From an uncultured Lachnospiraceae bacterium (lineage in GTDB: Bacteria > Bacillota > Clostridia > Lachnospirales > Lachnospiraceae): a stretch of 64,000 nucleotides of DNA. This document shows positions 25,001 to 32,649 of the stretch, one piece after another. The DNA lies in NCBI GenBank assembly GCA_947167135.1, contig CAMVGV010000004.1, positions 1 through 64,000 of the forward strand, given 5' to 3'. Position 1 is the first letter of the stretch, and each line of letters starts with the position of its first letter. The position numbers and the translations under genes were made by a program. The notes below the pieces were generated by a model. It saw only the letters and a list, made by a program, of their open reading frames with translations. It did no database searches and was not told where the DNA came from.

Positions 25001-26188
25001 CTGCCAAAGAAGGACAAGAAGCCGAAGGATGAGGCTATAAAGAGCAGCGGGATAAGAAATGAGGACGGCAAATTTGATATCGACGGCCTCAAGGCGCAGA
25101 CTGCCTATGTGGCATACTGTGTGATCGAGGACAAGGCCGGAAACTTAAGTGATATTAAGGAAGCAAAGATAAGTACCAAGGAAGCAAAGGATAAGAAAGA
25201 CGGAGACGCAGCTTCCGGAGGCGCAGCAGGCGGAGCCGGAGGCTCAGGCGGAGCGGCAGGAGCAGGCGGAGCCGGAGGAGCAGGCGGCGCAGGAGGTTCA
25301 GGCGGAGCCGGAGAAGACAAGGGAAAGAAGACCGTTGATGAAAGAGTAAAGGCTGCCGAGGACAAGAAGGCTGCCGAAGAAAACGGTGAGGAGGATAAAA
25401 AGGACGACGACATACCTGACAGGATACCCTATATAGAGGATGCATCAGACGGTATCCTCATAGGAAGAGAGAAAACGGCAGGCTGGGATAAGATTGAGAC
25501 CGAGGCAGGCAATGCCGAAGATCCGGCAAGGATCACCATTAATATGAACGGAGCCACCGAGGTTCCCAAGTCTATGCTTCAGAAGATGTCAGACAGGGAT
25601 GTGACCGTCTGCTTCGACCTCAATGAGGATCTGAAATGGACGGTTAACGGTTTGAGCTTCGGCGGGGATCCGGAGAAAGACATAGATCTCGGGGTAAGGC
25701 TTAATACGAAGAATATCCCTTCGTCCATAGTTAACCAGGTGGCGGATGTATATCCCCATACCAACATTACATTAAATCATGACGGTGAATTCGGGTTTAC
25801 GGCCATCCTAAGCATCAATATGGGACGGGACAATAAGGGACTGTTTGCCAACCTGTACTACTACAATGATGAAAACAACAGTATGGAGTTTGTCTCATCC
25901 TCAGAGGTGGACAGAAACGGGAATGCCCTGTTCGAGTTCACGCACGCGTCGGATTATACGGTGATAGTGAGGGGAGACCAGCTGACGGAACAAAGCGCGG
26001 CAGCTCTCTCTGCAGGCGGAAGCAACGGAGACAGGGGAGAGAATACATACAGTGAACCTGTGAATGTGCCGAAAAGCGGTAATCGGATATGGCTTATTAT
26101 CATCTCGGTTGTGAGCATACTGCTCTGCGGGTTGATCTTATTCATGCCGGATCCAAACAAAAAAAGAAAAGGTGTTTTACTTAGCTAA
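22022..26188 (+). CDS. Large secreted repeat-rich surface protein with sortase-like tail
   Basis: 1388 residues from ATG 22022; the track's 21944 start lies upstream of the signal peptide. Residues 1-39 are a signal peptide ending ANA. Residues about 98-129 are TEAA repeats, and about 130-300 are a Ser/Asp/Gly/Asn-rich linker. Further on are a ZU5-like segment (about 480-605), Ig/MBG-like repeats (about 615-950, for example YKGVPIEDV and NVNPGQASVTVSGANNYEGKGSV), a fibronectin-like part and a GGAGGAGG linker (about 1062-1100). The C-terminus has VPKSG (1349-1353), a hydrophobic helix and KKRKG, the layout of an LPXTG-type sorting signal with Ser for Thr. It is the first gene of the CIS operon, so it may be a wall-anchored component, but it could also be an unrelated adhesin. 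Confidence 0.78.
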   Translation: MFRKKWSKLSSFRKKAFAATLSVAVLSSTLNIGSYIANADTSVNGRVITSFEELPEDISYQYLPIGSKKKDIQFPDELRVTLYSDKEEKEDTSTEETTEAATEAATEAATEAATEAATEAATEAATEAATEEVSSTEASEEESSTEETPSESTDENSTRPTENPAQEETAPSTENEADSDAADKNSTDADNAVTEDNTDSGNDDTESGSDDNSSGNDDSSGNEDADSGNDDTSGDGGNDSSDEAQSSSGEESDGSGSGSTDSTGTGDDQGSSGSEENSGDAGSSTGEPSASAIVDSILTAFGPVRVYAAEEDEELHLLSEGEERVLKDVSWNIDRDRSEYGTYFQAVREGDRFVFVPDIKAYGLTSDVELPEITVVITEAEEEASTEEEKETDTDMEGGEKTGETAGDTVSADDIENEDNALREEDKDTDDIGNTDESVSADDVGNADETGTSEGAEEKDPGNWPEFKEFSVVGGTKISLSAPEGVFPAGAVLKVRKIEGSEGERIEDTVLGDGENPEERSGDVMSFDITILDKDGNEIQPDTRYGNVKVSFSIADSADREVKVYHLDDSLQSAEELSTQVDMNEGTASVNADHFSIYAVRGAAASVGNEGFNFEGYDVVYDGGAYPTVSHNEYYEKHKDQVSFRLNGLDNDNPVMTDVGEYVTEIINKSTKKTEQKVTSHVTKRSFKDNVIVEASDSVYKGVPIEDVVVTDKSLNNKVLKRDVDYTAQFFNNVNPGQASVTVSGANNYEGKGSVTFKIYQATADVKLLYNGKSEIAEWYKDSVDISAEGYTVAGEAAGPYSKTYKMTGNGKGVSKGVYVKVSGNGAVVTAMAGPVNFDSTAPTGKIKVNDKSYTKLQDSKKTEAYVKEGKKITITGEDSGGSGVSKIQFFIANKCYTTKSDLDSAVKDDKNGWEDYDSSSKPGLKENKLNFVYAKITDKVGNEYYVSSKGIWYDNKKPEIESAKSTPEDTRATVEVKGSDSESGVKYFYCKVLPKKDKKPKDEAIKSSGIRNEDGKFDIDGLKAQTAYVAYCVIEDKAGNLSDIKEAKISTKEAKDKKDGDAASGGAAGGAGGSGGAAGAGGAGGAGGAGGSGGAGEDKGKKTVDERVKAAEDKKAAEENGEEDKKDDDIPDRIPYIEDASDGILIGREKTAGWDKIETEAGNAEDPARITINMNGATEVPKSMLQKMSDRDVTVCFDLNEDLKWTVNGLSFGGDPEKDIDLGVRLNTKNIPSSIVNQVADVYPHTNITLNHDGEFGFTAILSINMGRDNKGLFANLYYYNDENNSMEFVSSSEVDRNGNALFEFTHASDYTVIVRGDQLTEQSAAALSAGGSNGDRGENTYSEPVNVPKSGNRIWLIIISVVSILLCGLILFMPDPNKKRKGVLLS
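22313..22408 (+). repeat. 12-bp tandem repeat coding for eight TEAA units
   Basis: The codons ACN GAR GCN GCN repeat eight times with wobble differences, giving TEAATEAA. Such runs can change length by slippage. A related TEAS run occurs in the SH3b protein of the same operon at about 59215-59270. Confidence 0.85.
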
Positions 26189-26201
26189 AGGGAGAGAGAC
26201 C

Positions 26202-26221
26202 GGCCGGTAAGTGATCCGGCC
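26202..26221 (+). other. GGCCGG/CCGGCC hairpin between the surface protein and the next CIS gene
   Basis: This is a perfect 6-bp GC stem with an 8-nt loop 14 bp after the surface-protein stop. It is not followed by a T run, so it is more likely an RNA-processing or stability site, or a weak attenuator, than an intrinsic terminator. Confidence 0.4.
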
Positions 26222-26253
26222 TTACAGAAAGAAAGGAGAGGCATCGGCAAAAC

Positions 26254-28095
26254 ATGAGCAACAGTCAATTATATCCTTTTGAGAGAAACCGTTATTATCC
26301 GGGAAAACTATTGACAAGTGCGGATTTTCAGGCAGAACAGAACTACCACATCAACAAGGGGCGTTTTTTAAACGGTATGATGTACGGCTCCGGTGTAGTA
26401 TGCGGTATGGGGGTTTTCAGCCTGGATGACATCTCCATTCTTGTGGAAAGCGGTGTAGCCCTGGACGGCACGGGGAGAGAAATAATCCTCGATACCTCGG
26501 TGGTAAAGAAGCTTTCCGCCATCGAGGGCTTTGACAGTCTGAAGACTGATATGGTTACCTTAAAGATCCGTTATAAGGAGCAGGATGTTCACAGTGTCTA
26601 TTCGGTGAACCACAAGGAAGACGAAAAGGAATACGAGTACAACAGGATAGCGGAAAGCTATGAGCTCTTTCTTACAGACCGGGATGACAATGATATCCCG
26701 TACAATCCCGAAACAGAATTTCTGACGAAGGAAACCCTGTTTAAGAGCGAGAACTTTTCGGGTGAGGTAATGATACCCGCAACCGTATGCCGCGGCAAAA
26801 ACGTCAAGATAGTTCTGGAGATAAAGAAATTAAGTGATGCGGATGTATCCTTAAGCTGCAGAGGCATACTGGAGATCCCGGTATTCGTGACCCCTGAAGG
26901 TGAGAACGTGATGGAGATCGGAGCGGAAGACCTTTTCCTTCAAAAGGGCGAATCCTACAAAAAAGAGTATTGGGTAAGGGTTATGGATACCGAGGCGGAG
27001 GAAAGCGAGCTGATACTCCGGAGCGGCTCCGCCACTGCATTTGAGGATGACAACGCGATAAAGACCGCTTCACACTTTGCTTTGAGGGTGGTTTTGAGCC
27101 ATTCTTCACCGCTTGAGCTTGTGAGCCGTGAAACCGGAAAGATCAATCTCGAAATGTGGAGCATGGGACAGGGAGACGATTCCATAAGTCTTGCCGACAT
27201 CAAGCTTGTCAGAAATCCCGGTAATTACATCGTGGAGAAGATCGAGGATCCCTCCGAAAAGAAGTATGTCCTTACACCGGCTCAGGAGATAATGAGAAAT
27301 AATTATCTGTCCTATTATCAGAAGGATGTGGAGCTGAAGAAGGAGAAGGAAAAGGAGGAGAAGACGCTTCCGGTATCAAAGGGCGGGGAGAAGAGCGAGT
27401 TTTCAAATATAGCCACCGGTGTCCTCGAGGTGCCTCTCGGCAGGAACGCCAGAGAAGGAGAGATCAGGTATTCCGGAGAGATAGCCCATGGACTGGGACC
27501 CGGAAACGTGTATGTGGATATAGGATACAATTATGTTTCCGACACACCGGAAATGGGTGCAAACCAGAAGAGTGTCATATACGGAAATCCCGGACTTTTC
27601 AGCCATTCCAGCAATGTCCTTGCAGATGTGGAAACCGCAGTGAAGGTCTTAAATGAGAAAGGCAGCTTCGTTGTTGCTGCAAAGCTCTTAAGGAATGTGG
27701 ATTATCTCGTGCTGACATTTAAATGGGTCGCAATACGCTTCCCTTCAGGAGATGATATCGCACTTACAGAGGATTATTACGACAAGAGCATTTCCGTTGA
27801 TACGCCCACCGTTATCATGGGCGGCAAGGAGAGCCATTTCTTTGGAGTCAGGTTCAACAATATGAGGGCCTGCAGCATAACCTATGAGCTTACAAGCCCG
27901 GGCAGCGGAGAAATAAGCTCAGACGGCATTTATACGGCTCCTGCGAAGGAGGGTGTATACGAGATACGTATCTACTGTACGGATATGCCCGTAATTTGTA
28001 CCTACGCTTACGCAATTGTAAAGAAGAAGATGCTGGATGCAGGTCCGGCAGGAGAGGTTATATCTCCGGAAGATAAACCTGAGGAAAAGGCATGA
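26254..28095 (+). CDS. CIS-associated protein of the RYYPGKLL/GVVCG type
   Basis: 613 residues. The N-terminus ERNRYYPGKLLTSADFQAEQ, and NGMMYGSGVVCGMGVF soon after, match a conserved motif set that I recall from proteins encoded in eCIS and phage-tail clusters. Their exact position in the particle is not known to me. A β-rich middle region, a charged Lys/Glu segment (about 362-375) and a C-terminal Ig-like part (SPGSGEISSDGIYTAP, a BIG-like motif) follow. There is no signal peptide, so it is probably cytoplasmic or particle-bound. A ribosome site AAAGGAGAGG precedes it at a rather long spacing. The 3' end overlaps the next gene by 4 bp. Confidence 0.65.
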   Translation: MSNSQLYPFERNRYYPGKLLTSADFQAEQNYHINKGRFLNGMMYGSGVVCGMGVFSLDDISILVESGVALDGTGREIILDTSVVKKLSAIEGFDSLKTDMVTLKIRYKEQDVHSVYSVNHKEDEKEYEYNRIAESYELFLTDRDDNDIPYNPETEFLTKETLFKSENFSGEVMIPATVCRGKNVKIVLEIKKLSDADVSLSCRGILEIPVFVTPEGENVMEIGAEDLFLQKGESYKKEYWVRVMDTEAEESELILRSGSATAFEDDNAIKTASHFALRVVLSHSSPLELVSRETGKINLEMWSMGQGDDSISLADIKLVRNPGNYIVEKIEDPSEKKYVLTPAQEIMRNNYLSYYQKDVELKKEKEKEEKTLPVSKGGEKSEFSNIATGVLEVPLGRNAREGEIRYSGEIAHGLGPGNVYVDIGYNYVSDTPEMGANQKSVIYGNPGLFSHSSNVLADVETAVKVLNEKGSFVVAAKLLRNVDYLVLTFKWVAIRFPSGDDIALTEDYYDKSISVDTPTVIMGGKESHFFGVRFNNMRACSITYELTSPGSGEISSDGIYTAPAKEGVYEIRIYCTDMPVICTYAYAIVKKKMLDAGPAGEVISPEDKPEEKA

Positions 28096-28937
28096 TATAC
28101 GCCTCAAGGGACAACAGCTATACCACAATATCTACGGTCTTTGAGGGAAAGGTAAACGACTGTTTCATAGCGGGAAACACCGGGTCCGGAGAGAAGGGTC
28201 TATATACCCTTCTCGTCATAAAGGATCATAGGACGGTGCGCGATTTTATGGAGATATACAGATTGTGGAGATCCGAGGAGGAGAGCCCGCTTATAGAGGC
28301 CTTTTCCTTCGGACAGGTCTTCTGTCTGGTTTTTCCATACAGAATGGAAAGGGAGCTTTACCGCTTTTTTGTGGGAGAGGCTTACACCCTGGAACGCTGT
28401 GAGTCGATATGTGAGAGCATCATTCTGGCCTGTATCGCGTCTTATCTGCCTCCGGCACTGCTTTTTCTCATACTCAGTCAGAAAAAGATAAATCTTTCAA
28501 AGGACGACAGCGTATTCTTGAGCTTTTCCGTGGATCTGGAGGAGCTGGACAGGACAAAGACCGAAAAGGACTGTGCCACCGAGTGTGCGAGGATTCTTTT
28601 AGACATTTTGTCCACAAAGCAGAGTGAAAAGAATATAAGCTATATCCTTCTCTCGAAGAAGATGAATAACCGGAGCTACAGCAGATTCACGGAGATCTAC
28701 AGGGATCTGAAGATCGCTTCCACCCCCGTGAAAAAGAGAGGCATAATCCTGACGATAAAAAGCTTCTTCTACAGAAATTCGGACACTCTTTTCGGGATAC
28801 TTTTCTGGATATGCATGATACTGATGATAATCGCACTGATCCTTCTGTTTTCCCATCTTGTATTGGGAGATGTGCCGTTTTTAAGGATCTTTTTTAACAG
28901 CTTCAAGAATATCGGAACGGAGTCGCTTTTGCAATGA
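28092..28937 (+). CDS. Kinase-fold-like protein with C-terminal membrane helix
   Basis: 281 residues. The N-terminal 180 residues resemble a decayed protein-kinase fold: LYTLLVIKD at the VAIK position, a helical C-lobe, and FSVDLEEL where a DFG loop would be. The catalytic HRD and DFG are absent, so any such domain would be a pseudokinase. A strong membrane helix lies near residues 225-255, with a short outer tail. This plan recalls EssB of type VII secretion (pseudokinase plus one helix), which is an analogy only. The start overlaps the previous stop (ATGA), and the stop overlaps the next start. Confidence 0.45.
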   Translation: MIYASRDNSYTTISTVFEGKVNDCFIAGNTGSGEKGLYTLLVIKDHRTVRDFMEIYRLWRSEEESPLIEAFSFGQVFCLVFPYRMERELYRFFVGEAYTLERCESICESIILACIASYLPPALLFLILSQKKINLSKDDSVFLSFSVDLEELDRTKTEKDCATECARILLDILSTKQSEKNISYILLSKKMNNRSYSRFTEIYRDLKIASTPVKKRGIILTIKSFFYRNSDTLFGILFWICMILMIIALILLFSHLVLGDVPFLRIFFNSFKNIGTESLLQ

Positions 28938-31393
28938 ACATACGCGCAAGGATAATAGCCTGTTTGGCAATACTTAGTGTAGTCGTATCCCTGGTCTTAC
29001 TGTCTGATGCCCTTTCGGGGATGAGCCATGATCCGGAATATACCATCGCTGACAGCGGGATCGCTACAAATTCCGGAGTTTATTTCGGCGAAAACTGGAA
29101 TGAAAAGGGACTGATATATCTTATAAATACCGATGGCGACGTAAAAGCCATGGTAAATTCCGAGGATCTCGGGGAGCAGTTCTTTGACGACCTCTGTCTC
29201 GGAGACAACGGGATCTATGCCCTGTTTTCCTCGCTGGAGACTACGAAGGACGGAGACATCGTGAGGGTGTTCAGGATCTTTTCCTTTACACAGGACCTCA
29301 AGGTGATGGGTTCCACTGAGCGTTTCCTACTCGATACAAACGGAGTTACCTACCATCTGTCACAGGACGGAAGTCTCCTCTTTGTCACAATGGTGAGCTA
29401 CCAGGGAGATGATATAAATGTTTACGATTTTGAAAAGGACAGTATAATTCCGGTCACCGACAGCATAACGGTGATGGACAACAGGGAGAAAAAAGACGTT
29501 TCCGAGCTGACTGTCCCGGACAGCATCCTTTTCAAGGATAATCCCAGCGGAACCATGTTTACGGATGCCAGGTATGAAGACGGTGTTTTATCGGTTCTGA
29601 CGGAGAGGGATGAACCCACCGGTTTATTTGTTCCCGACAGCAGGGTGAAGACACTGGTGGATAAAATGCATTTCTCGATTACGCAGCAGATCTCACTGTA
29701 CAGGGAATATGTGTCTGCCTGGCTTATCACACTGGTACTCTGGCTCGCCTTTCTGGTATTTGCGTTTTTTATGCTCCAGAGAAGAAACCGTATGGTGTAC
29801 ATCTTTGTGATAATGGATATCATCTTTTTCGTGCTGCTTTTCATTACATTCCAGGTCATGAGATCATCCTACTTGAATGTCTCTGAGGAGGAGAACGACA
29901 GATATGCCCGGCTTTCGCTGGATTATGTGCTGCCGGATCTCGGAGATCTGGACAGCTACGATTATGGAGACAGGAATTTCTATCTGAGCGATGAGTACGG
30001 GAGGCTTTCGGGATCCATAAAGGATTATATGAAGAGCGGGGATAATGCCACATTTTTCAGGGATGTCTTCATAATGCGGATAAGAGACGGGATGATAGTG
30101 GTCTCCGGCATAGGAAACAACAGAAGAAACGCGTCCTTTGCCTACGGAAGCGGCCTTACCACCCTGAGGGATTCCCTTGCCAGACACGAGTCCACCGTTG
30201 TCGACAATATAAAGCTTGATTATATGGATCTGAAGGCAACCGGGGTAAGAGACGGGAAGCCTTCGGCAAAATATGCCCTTGTGGGTCTCTATTTTTCGGG
30301 AGAGTACAGCCTGGGATTCTGGCGCCGTACCTATTGGGTGCTCGGAGCCTTCATTCTGGCATTTGTTTTAGGAAGTGTCCTTATTGGCTTTGTTTCATAT
30401 CTGCAGGGACTGGATCTCCATGAATTTGAGCTTGCCATAAATGACGTTGCCCTCGGAAGGACCAAGATCAGGGTTCCGGAAACCCCTGCCAGGGACATGA
30501 AGGCTATGTGGAATTCCTTAAGTGAAATGGCCAAGAGAATAGAGGAGATCAATTACGATAAATTCAGGATATTTGAGGGATATTACAGGTTTGCTCCCAA
30601 GAATATCGAAATGATAATGGGTAAGGACTCCATTTTTGACGTAAACAACGGAGATGCCGTAAACATCCAGGGAAGCCTTATGCTGATATCCACCGGGAAT
30701 AAGGGCTACGGAGAGAGAAGGATAAAGAGTCTGAAGAACATAGTTTCATATACGGAACGATATACGGACAGCGAGGAAGGTATCCTTGTCAGCGAGGACA
30801 GCTCACTCTCCATACTGCAGTTCCTGTTTCTCGACAGCTGCCGTATGGTCACGGACAGAGCAGTCCAGTTCCTCCACAGGAATATGTCGGATCCGGATTC
30901 CGGCTTTATTTCTGCGTTTCTTTACTATAATTCCTTCATTTACGGGGTAGTGGGTGTGAATACCCAGAGCCTTGTTTTCCTTACATCACCTGATTCCGCG
31001 GAAATGGAGGCATATGCCTCCTGGTTTGAAAAGATGCAGATACCGCTCGTTGTGACAGAGGATATGGTGGAGAGGGAACATATCGGACAGCACAGATACA
31101 TAGGCTATATTGAGCTGCAGAACCGTACCAGGAAGATAAAGCTTTATGAGGTACTGGATGCCTGCGAAGCAAGGCAGAGGCAGCTAAAGCTTGCAAACCG
31201 TGAGAAATTCGAAAAATCTCTGGAGTACTTTGAGTCAAGGGACTTCTATCTCGCAAGGAACAACCTGACTGAAATAATAAAGGAGTGCCCTGAGGATGAG
31301 ATGGCTAAGTGGTACATCTTTGAATGTGAGAAGTTCTTAAGCGGCGAGGCAGAGGAAGAGGAGCCCGGCGCTATCAGGATAGGCAGTATATGA
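28934..31393 (+). CDS. Membrane protein with degenerate class III cyclase domain and TPR
   Basis: 819 residues. Helix 7-27 is followed by an outer domain with β-propeller-like strands (about 30-250), two helices (about 255-310), a CACHE-like outer domain (about 315-465), another helix (about 468-492) and a HAMP-like linker (about 492-540). The cytoplasmic part YYRFAPKNIEMIMGKDSIFDV (about 548-570) is the conserved entry to class III adenylate/guanylate cyclases. The metal-binding FSDIRGFT motif is replaced by LISTGNKGYGE, so catalysis is unlikely. A TPR (SLEYFESRDFYLARNNLTEI) and an acidic tail end the protein. It is probably a membrane signal or scaffold component of the CIS. It overlaps its upstream neighbour by 4 bp. 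Confidence 0.65.
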   Translation: MNIRARIIACLAILSVVVSLVLLSDALSGMSHDPEYTIADSGIATNSGVYFGENWNEKGLIYLINTDGDVKAMVNSEDLGEQFFDDLCLGDNGIYALFSSLETTKDGDIVRVFRIFSFTQDLKVMGSTERFLLDTNGVTYHLSQDGSLLFVTMVSYQGDDINVYDFEKDSIIPVTDSITVMDNREKKDVSELTVPDSILFKDNPSGTMFTDARYEDGVLSVLTERDEPTGLFVPDSRVKTLVDKMHFSITQQISLYREYVSAWLITLVLWLAFLVFAFFMLQRRNRMVYIFVIMDIIFFVLLFITFQVMRSSYLNVSEEENDRYARLSLDYVLPDLGDLDSYDYGDRNFYLSDEYGRLSGSIKDYMKSGDNATFFRDVFIMRIRDGMIVVSGIGNNRRNASFAYGSGLTTLRDSLARHESTVVDNIKLDYMDLKATGVRDGKPSAKYALVGLYFSGEYSLGFWRRTYWVLGAFILAFVLGSVLIGFVSYLQGLDLHEFELAINDVALGRTKIRVPETPARDMKAMWNSLSEMAKRIEEINYDKFRIFEGYYRFAPKNIEMIMGKDSIFDVNNGDAVNIQGSLMLISTGNKGYGERRIKSLKNIVSYTERYTDSEEGILVSEDSSLSILQFLFLDSCRMVTDRAVQFLHRNMSDPDSGFISAFLYYNSFIYGVVGVNTQSLVFLTSPDSAEMEAYASWFEKMQIPLVVTEDMVEREHIGQHRYIGYIELQNRTRKIKLYEVLDACEARQRQLKLANREKFEKSLEYFESRDFYLARNNLTEIIKECPEDEMAKWYIFECEKFLSGEAEEEEPGAIRIGSI

Positions 31394-31404
31394 GGATAAG
31401 GTAA

Positions 31405-32649
31405 ATGGGAGAGAATCTCTTCAGCGTTCTGTTTTCGACAATTAAATCCAGATTTGCCGCCATAGTTTCCAAGCTCCGTCTGTGGACCAGCTGGAACTTT
31501 ATCCAGACCAGGATAATCGGAGGCATCAGGGATTTTATTTTCGGTCTCCTGGATGTCAGGCCAAAGCACAAGAACGATTATTATACCATATTCGGCTGGA
31601 TGGTCAGCAAGAAGCTGGCCTATGCCGCAATAGTGATAATCGGAATCTTAAGCATATGGTATATAGGAGCCACTACAAAGATATTTTCTTCCCTGACCGA
31701 TGGCGGTATAAGGACCTATTCGTATAATTCGATACTTTTGCGTCTTGCGTCAAACAGAGTCAGGATCAAGGGGAAATCGGGGTATCTGGCATATGAGGGT
31801 GATGTGAGCAAGGGCTACGTAAACGGTCAGGGGACACTGTTTTCTCCCGACGGGGTGGTGCTCTATGACGGTGCCTTTGAGAAGAACCGCTATGAAGGCA
31901 GCGGAACACAGTATTACGGGAGCGGAGTCCTTCATTATAACGGCGACTTTCATGACAATCTCTATGAGGGTCATGGGATACTCTACAGGGAGGACGGGTC
32001 CGAGGAATATGACGGGGACTTCGTGGCCGGCTTAAAGGAGGGTCAGGGAAGGCTCTACGACAGCGGCGGAAATACCATTTATGAGGGAGCTTTTTCATCG
32101 GATGATGTGGTTTACAGCTCTCTTCTCGGAAAAAGTGCCGAGGAAGTCAGGCAGATATACTACGGCAGCCAGACCCTGTATGAGGAAAATGAAAATACGG
32201 GCAGCGATATCGCGGTTGTGATGAACGATATCAATGCGCTCTACTATGCTTCCGGTGACGAGGATGCTACGGATGATTCCGAGAAGGTGCAGGCGGTCTA
32301 TGTGCTGTCTGATGTATTCAAATTCGGAAGCCTGAAGGCAGAGACCATAGAGGAATTGAGAAAAATTCTCGGTGAACCCGTGTATGAAGGGAATTCCGCG
32401 GTAATAATGCCGGAGGCTGTGGCAATAAACACGCTGAACAGGAAAAAGCACACCTTAAACGGCCGCGTGGAAATGGATACCACGGAGAATTACAGCGACG
32501 ACATAGTTATAAATGCCATAGACGATACTTATAACGTATATATATATACATTCAGCAGAGGAAGTCTGGTTTACTCTTTTGTCTGCAATGATAAGGGAGG
32601 ATATTTCGATTTTTATGAGATTATGGAAAGCGAAGAAGATGCTGCATAA
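31405..32649 (+). CDS. Membrane-anchored MORN-repeat protein
   Basis: 414 residues. An amphipathic N-terminus (1-60) leads to a membrane helix at about 73-92 (LAYAAIVIIGILSIWYIG). At least four MORN-type repeats follow (about 125-225: YEGDVSKGYVNGQGTLF, YDGAFEKNRYEGSGTQYY, YNGDFHDNLYEGHGILY, YDGDFVAGLKEGQGRLY). A C-terminal α/β domain (about 230-400) is not recognised. MORN repeats often bind membranes or proteins. The neighbours suggest a role in the membrane platform of the CIS. Its 3' end overlaps the next gene. Confidence 0.72.
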   Translation: MGENLFSVLFSTIKSRFAAIVSKLRLWTSWNFIQTRIIGGIRDFIFGLLDVRPKHKNDYYTIFGWMVSKKLAYAAIVIIGILSIWYIGATTKIFSSLTDGGIRTYSYNSILLRLASNRVRIKGKSGYLAYEGDVSKGYVNGQGTLFSPDGVVLYDGAFEKNRYEGSGTQYYGSGVLHYNGDFHDNLYEGHGILYREDGSEEYDGDFVAGLKEGQGRLYDSGGNTIYEGAFSSDDVVYSSLLGKSAEEVRQIYYGSQTLYEENENTGSDIAVVMNDINALYYASGDEDATDDSEKVQAVYVLSDVFKFGSLKAETIEELRKILGEPVYEGNSAVIMPEAVAINTLNRKKHTLNGRVEMDTTENYSDDIVINAIDDTYNVYIYTFSRGSLVYSFVCNDKGGYFDFYEIMESEEDAA

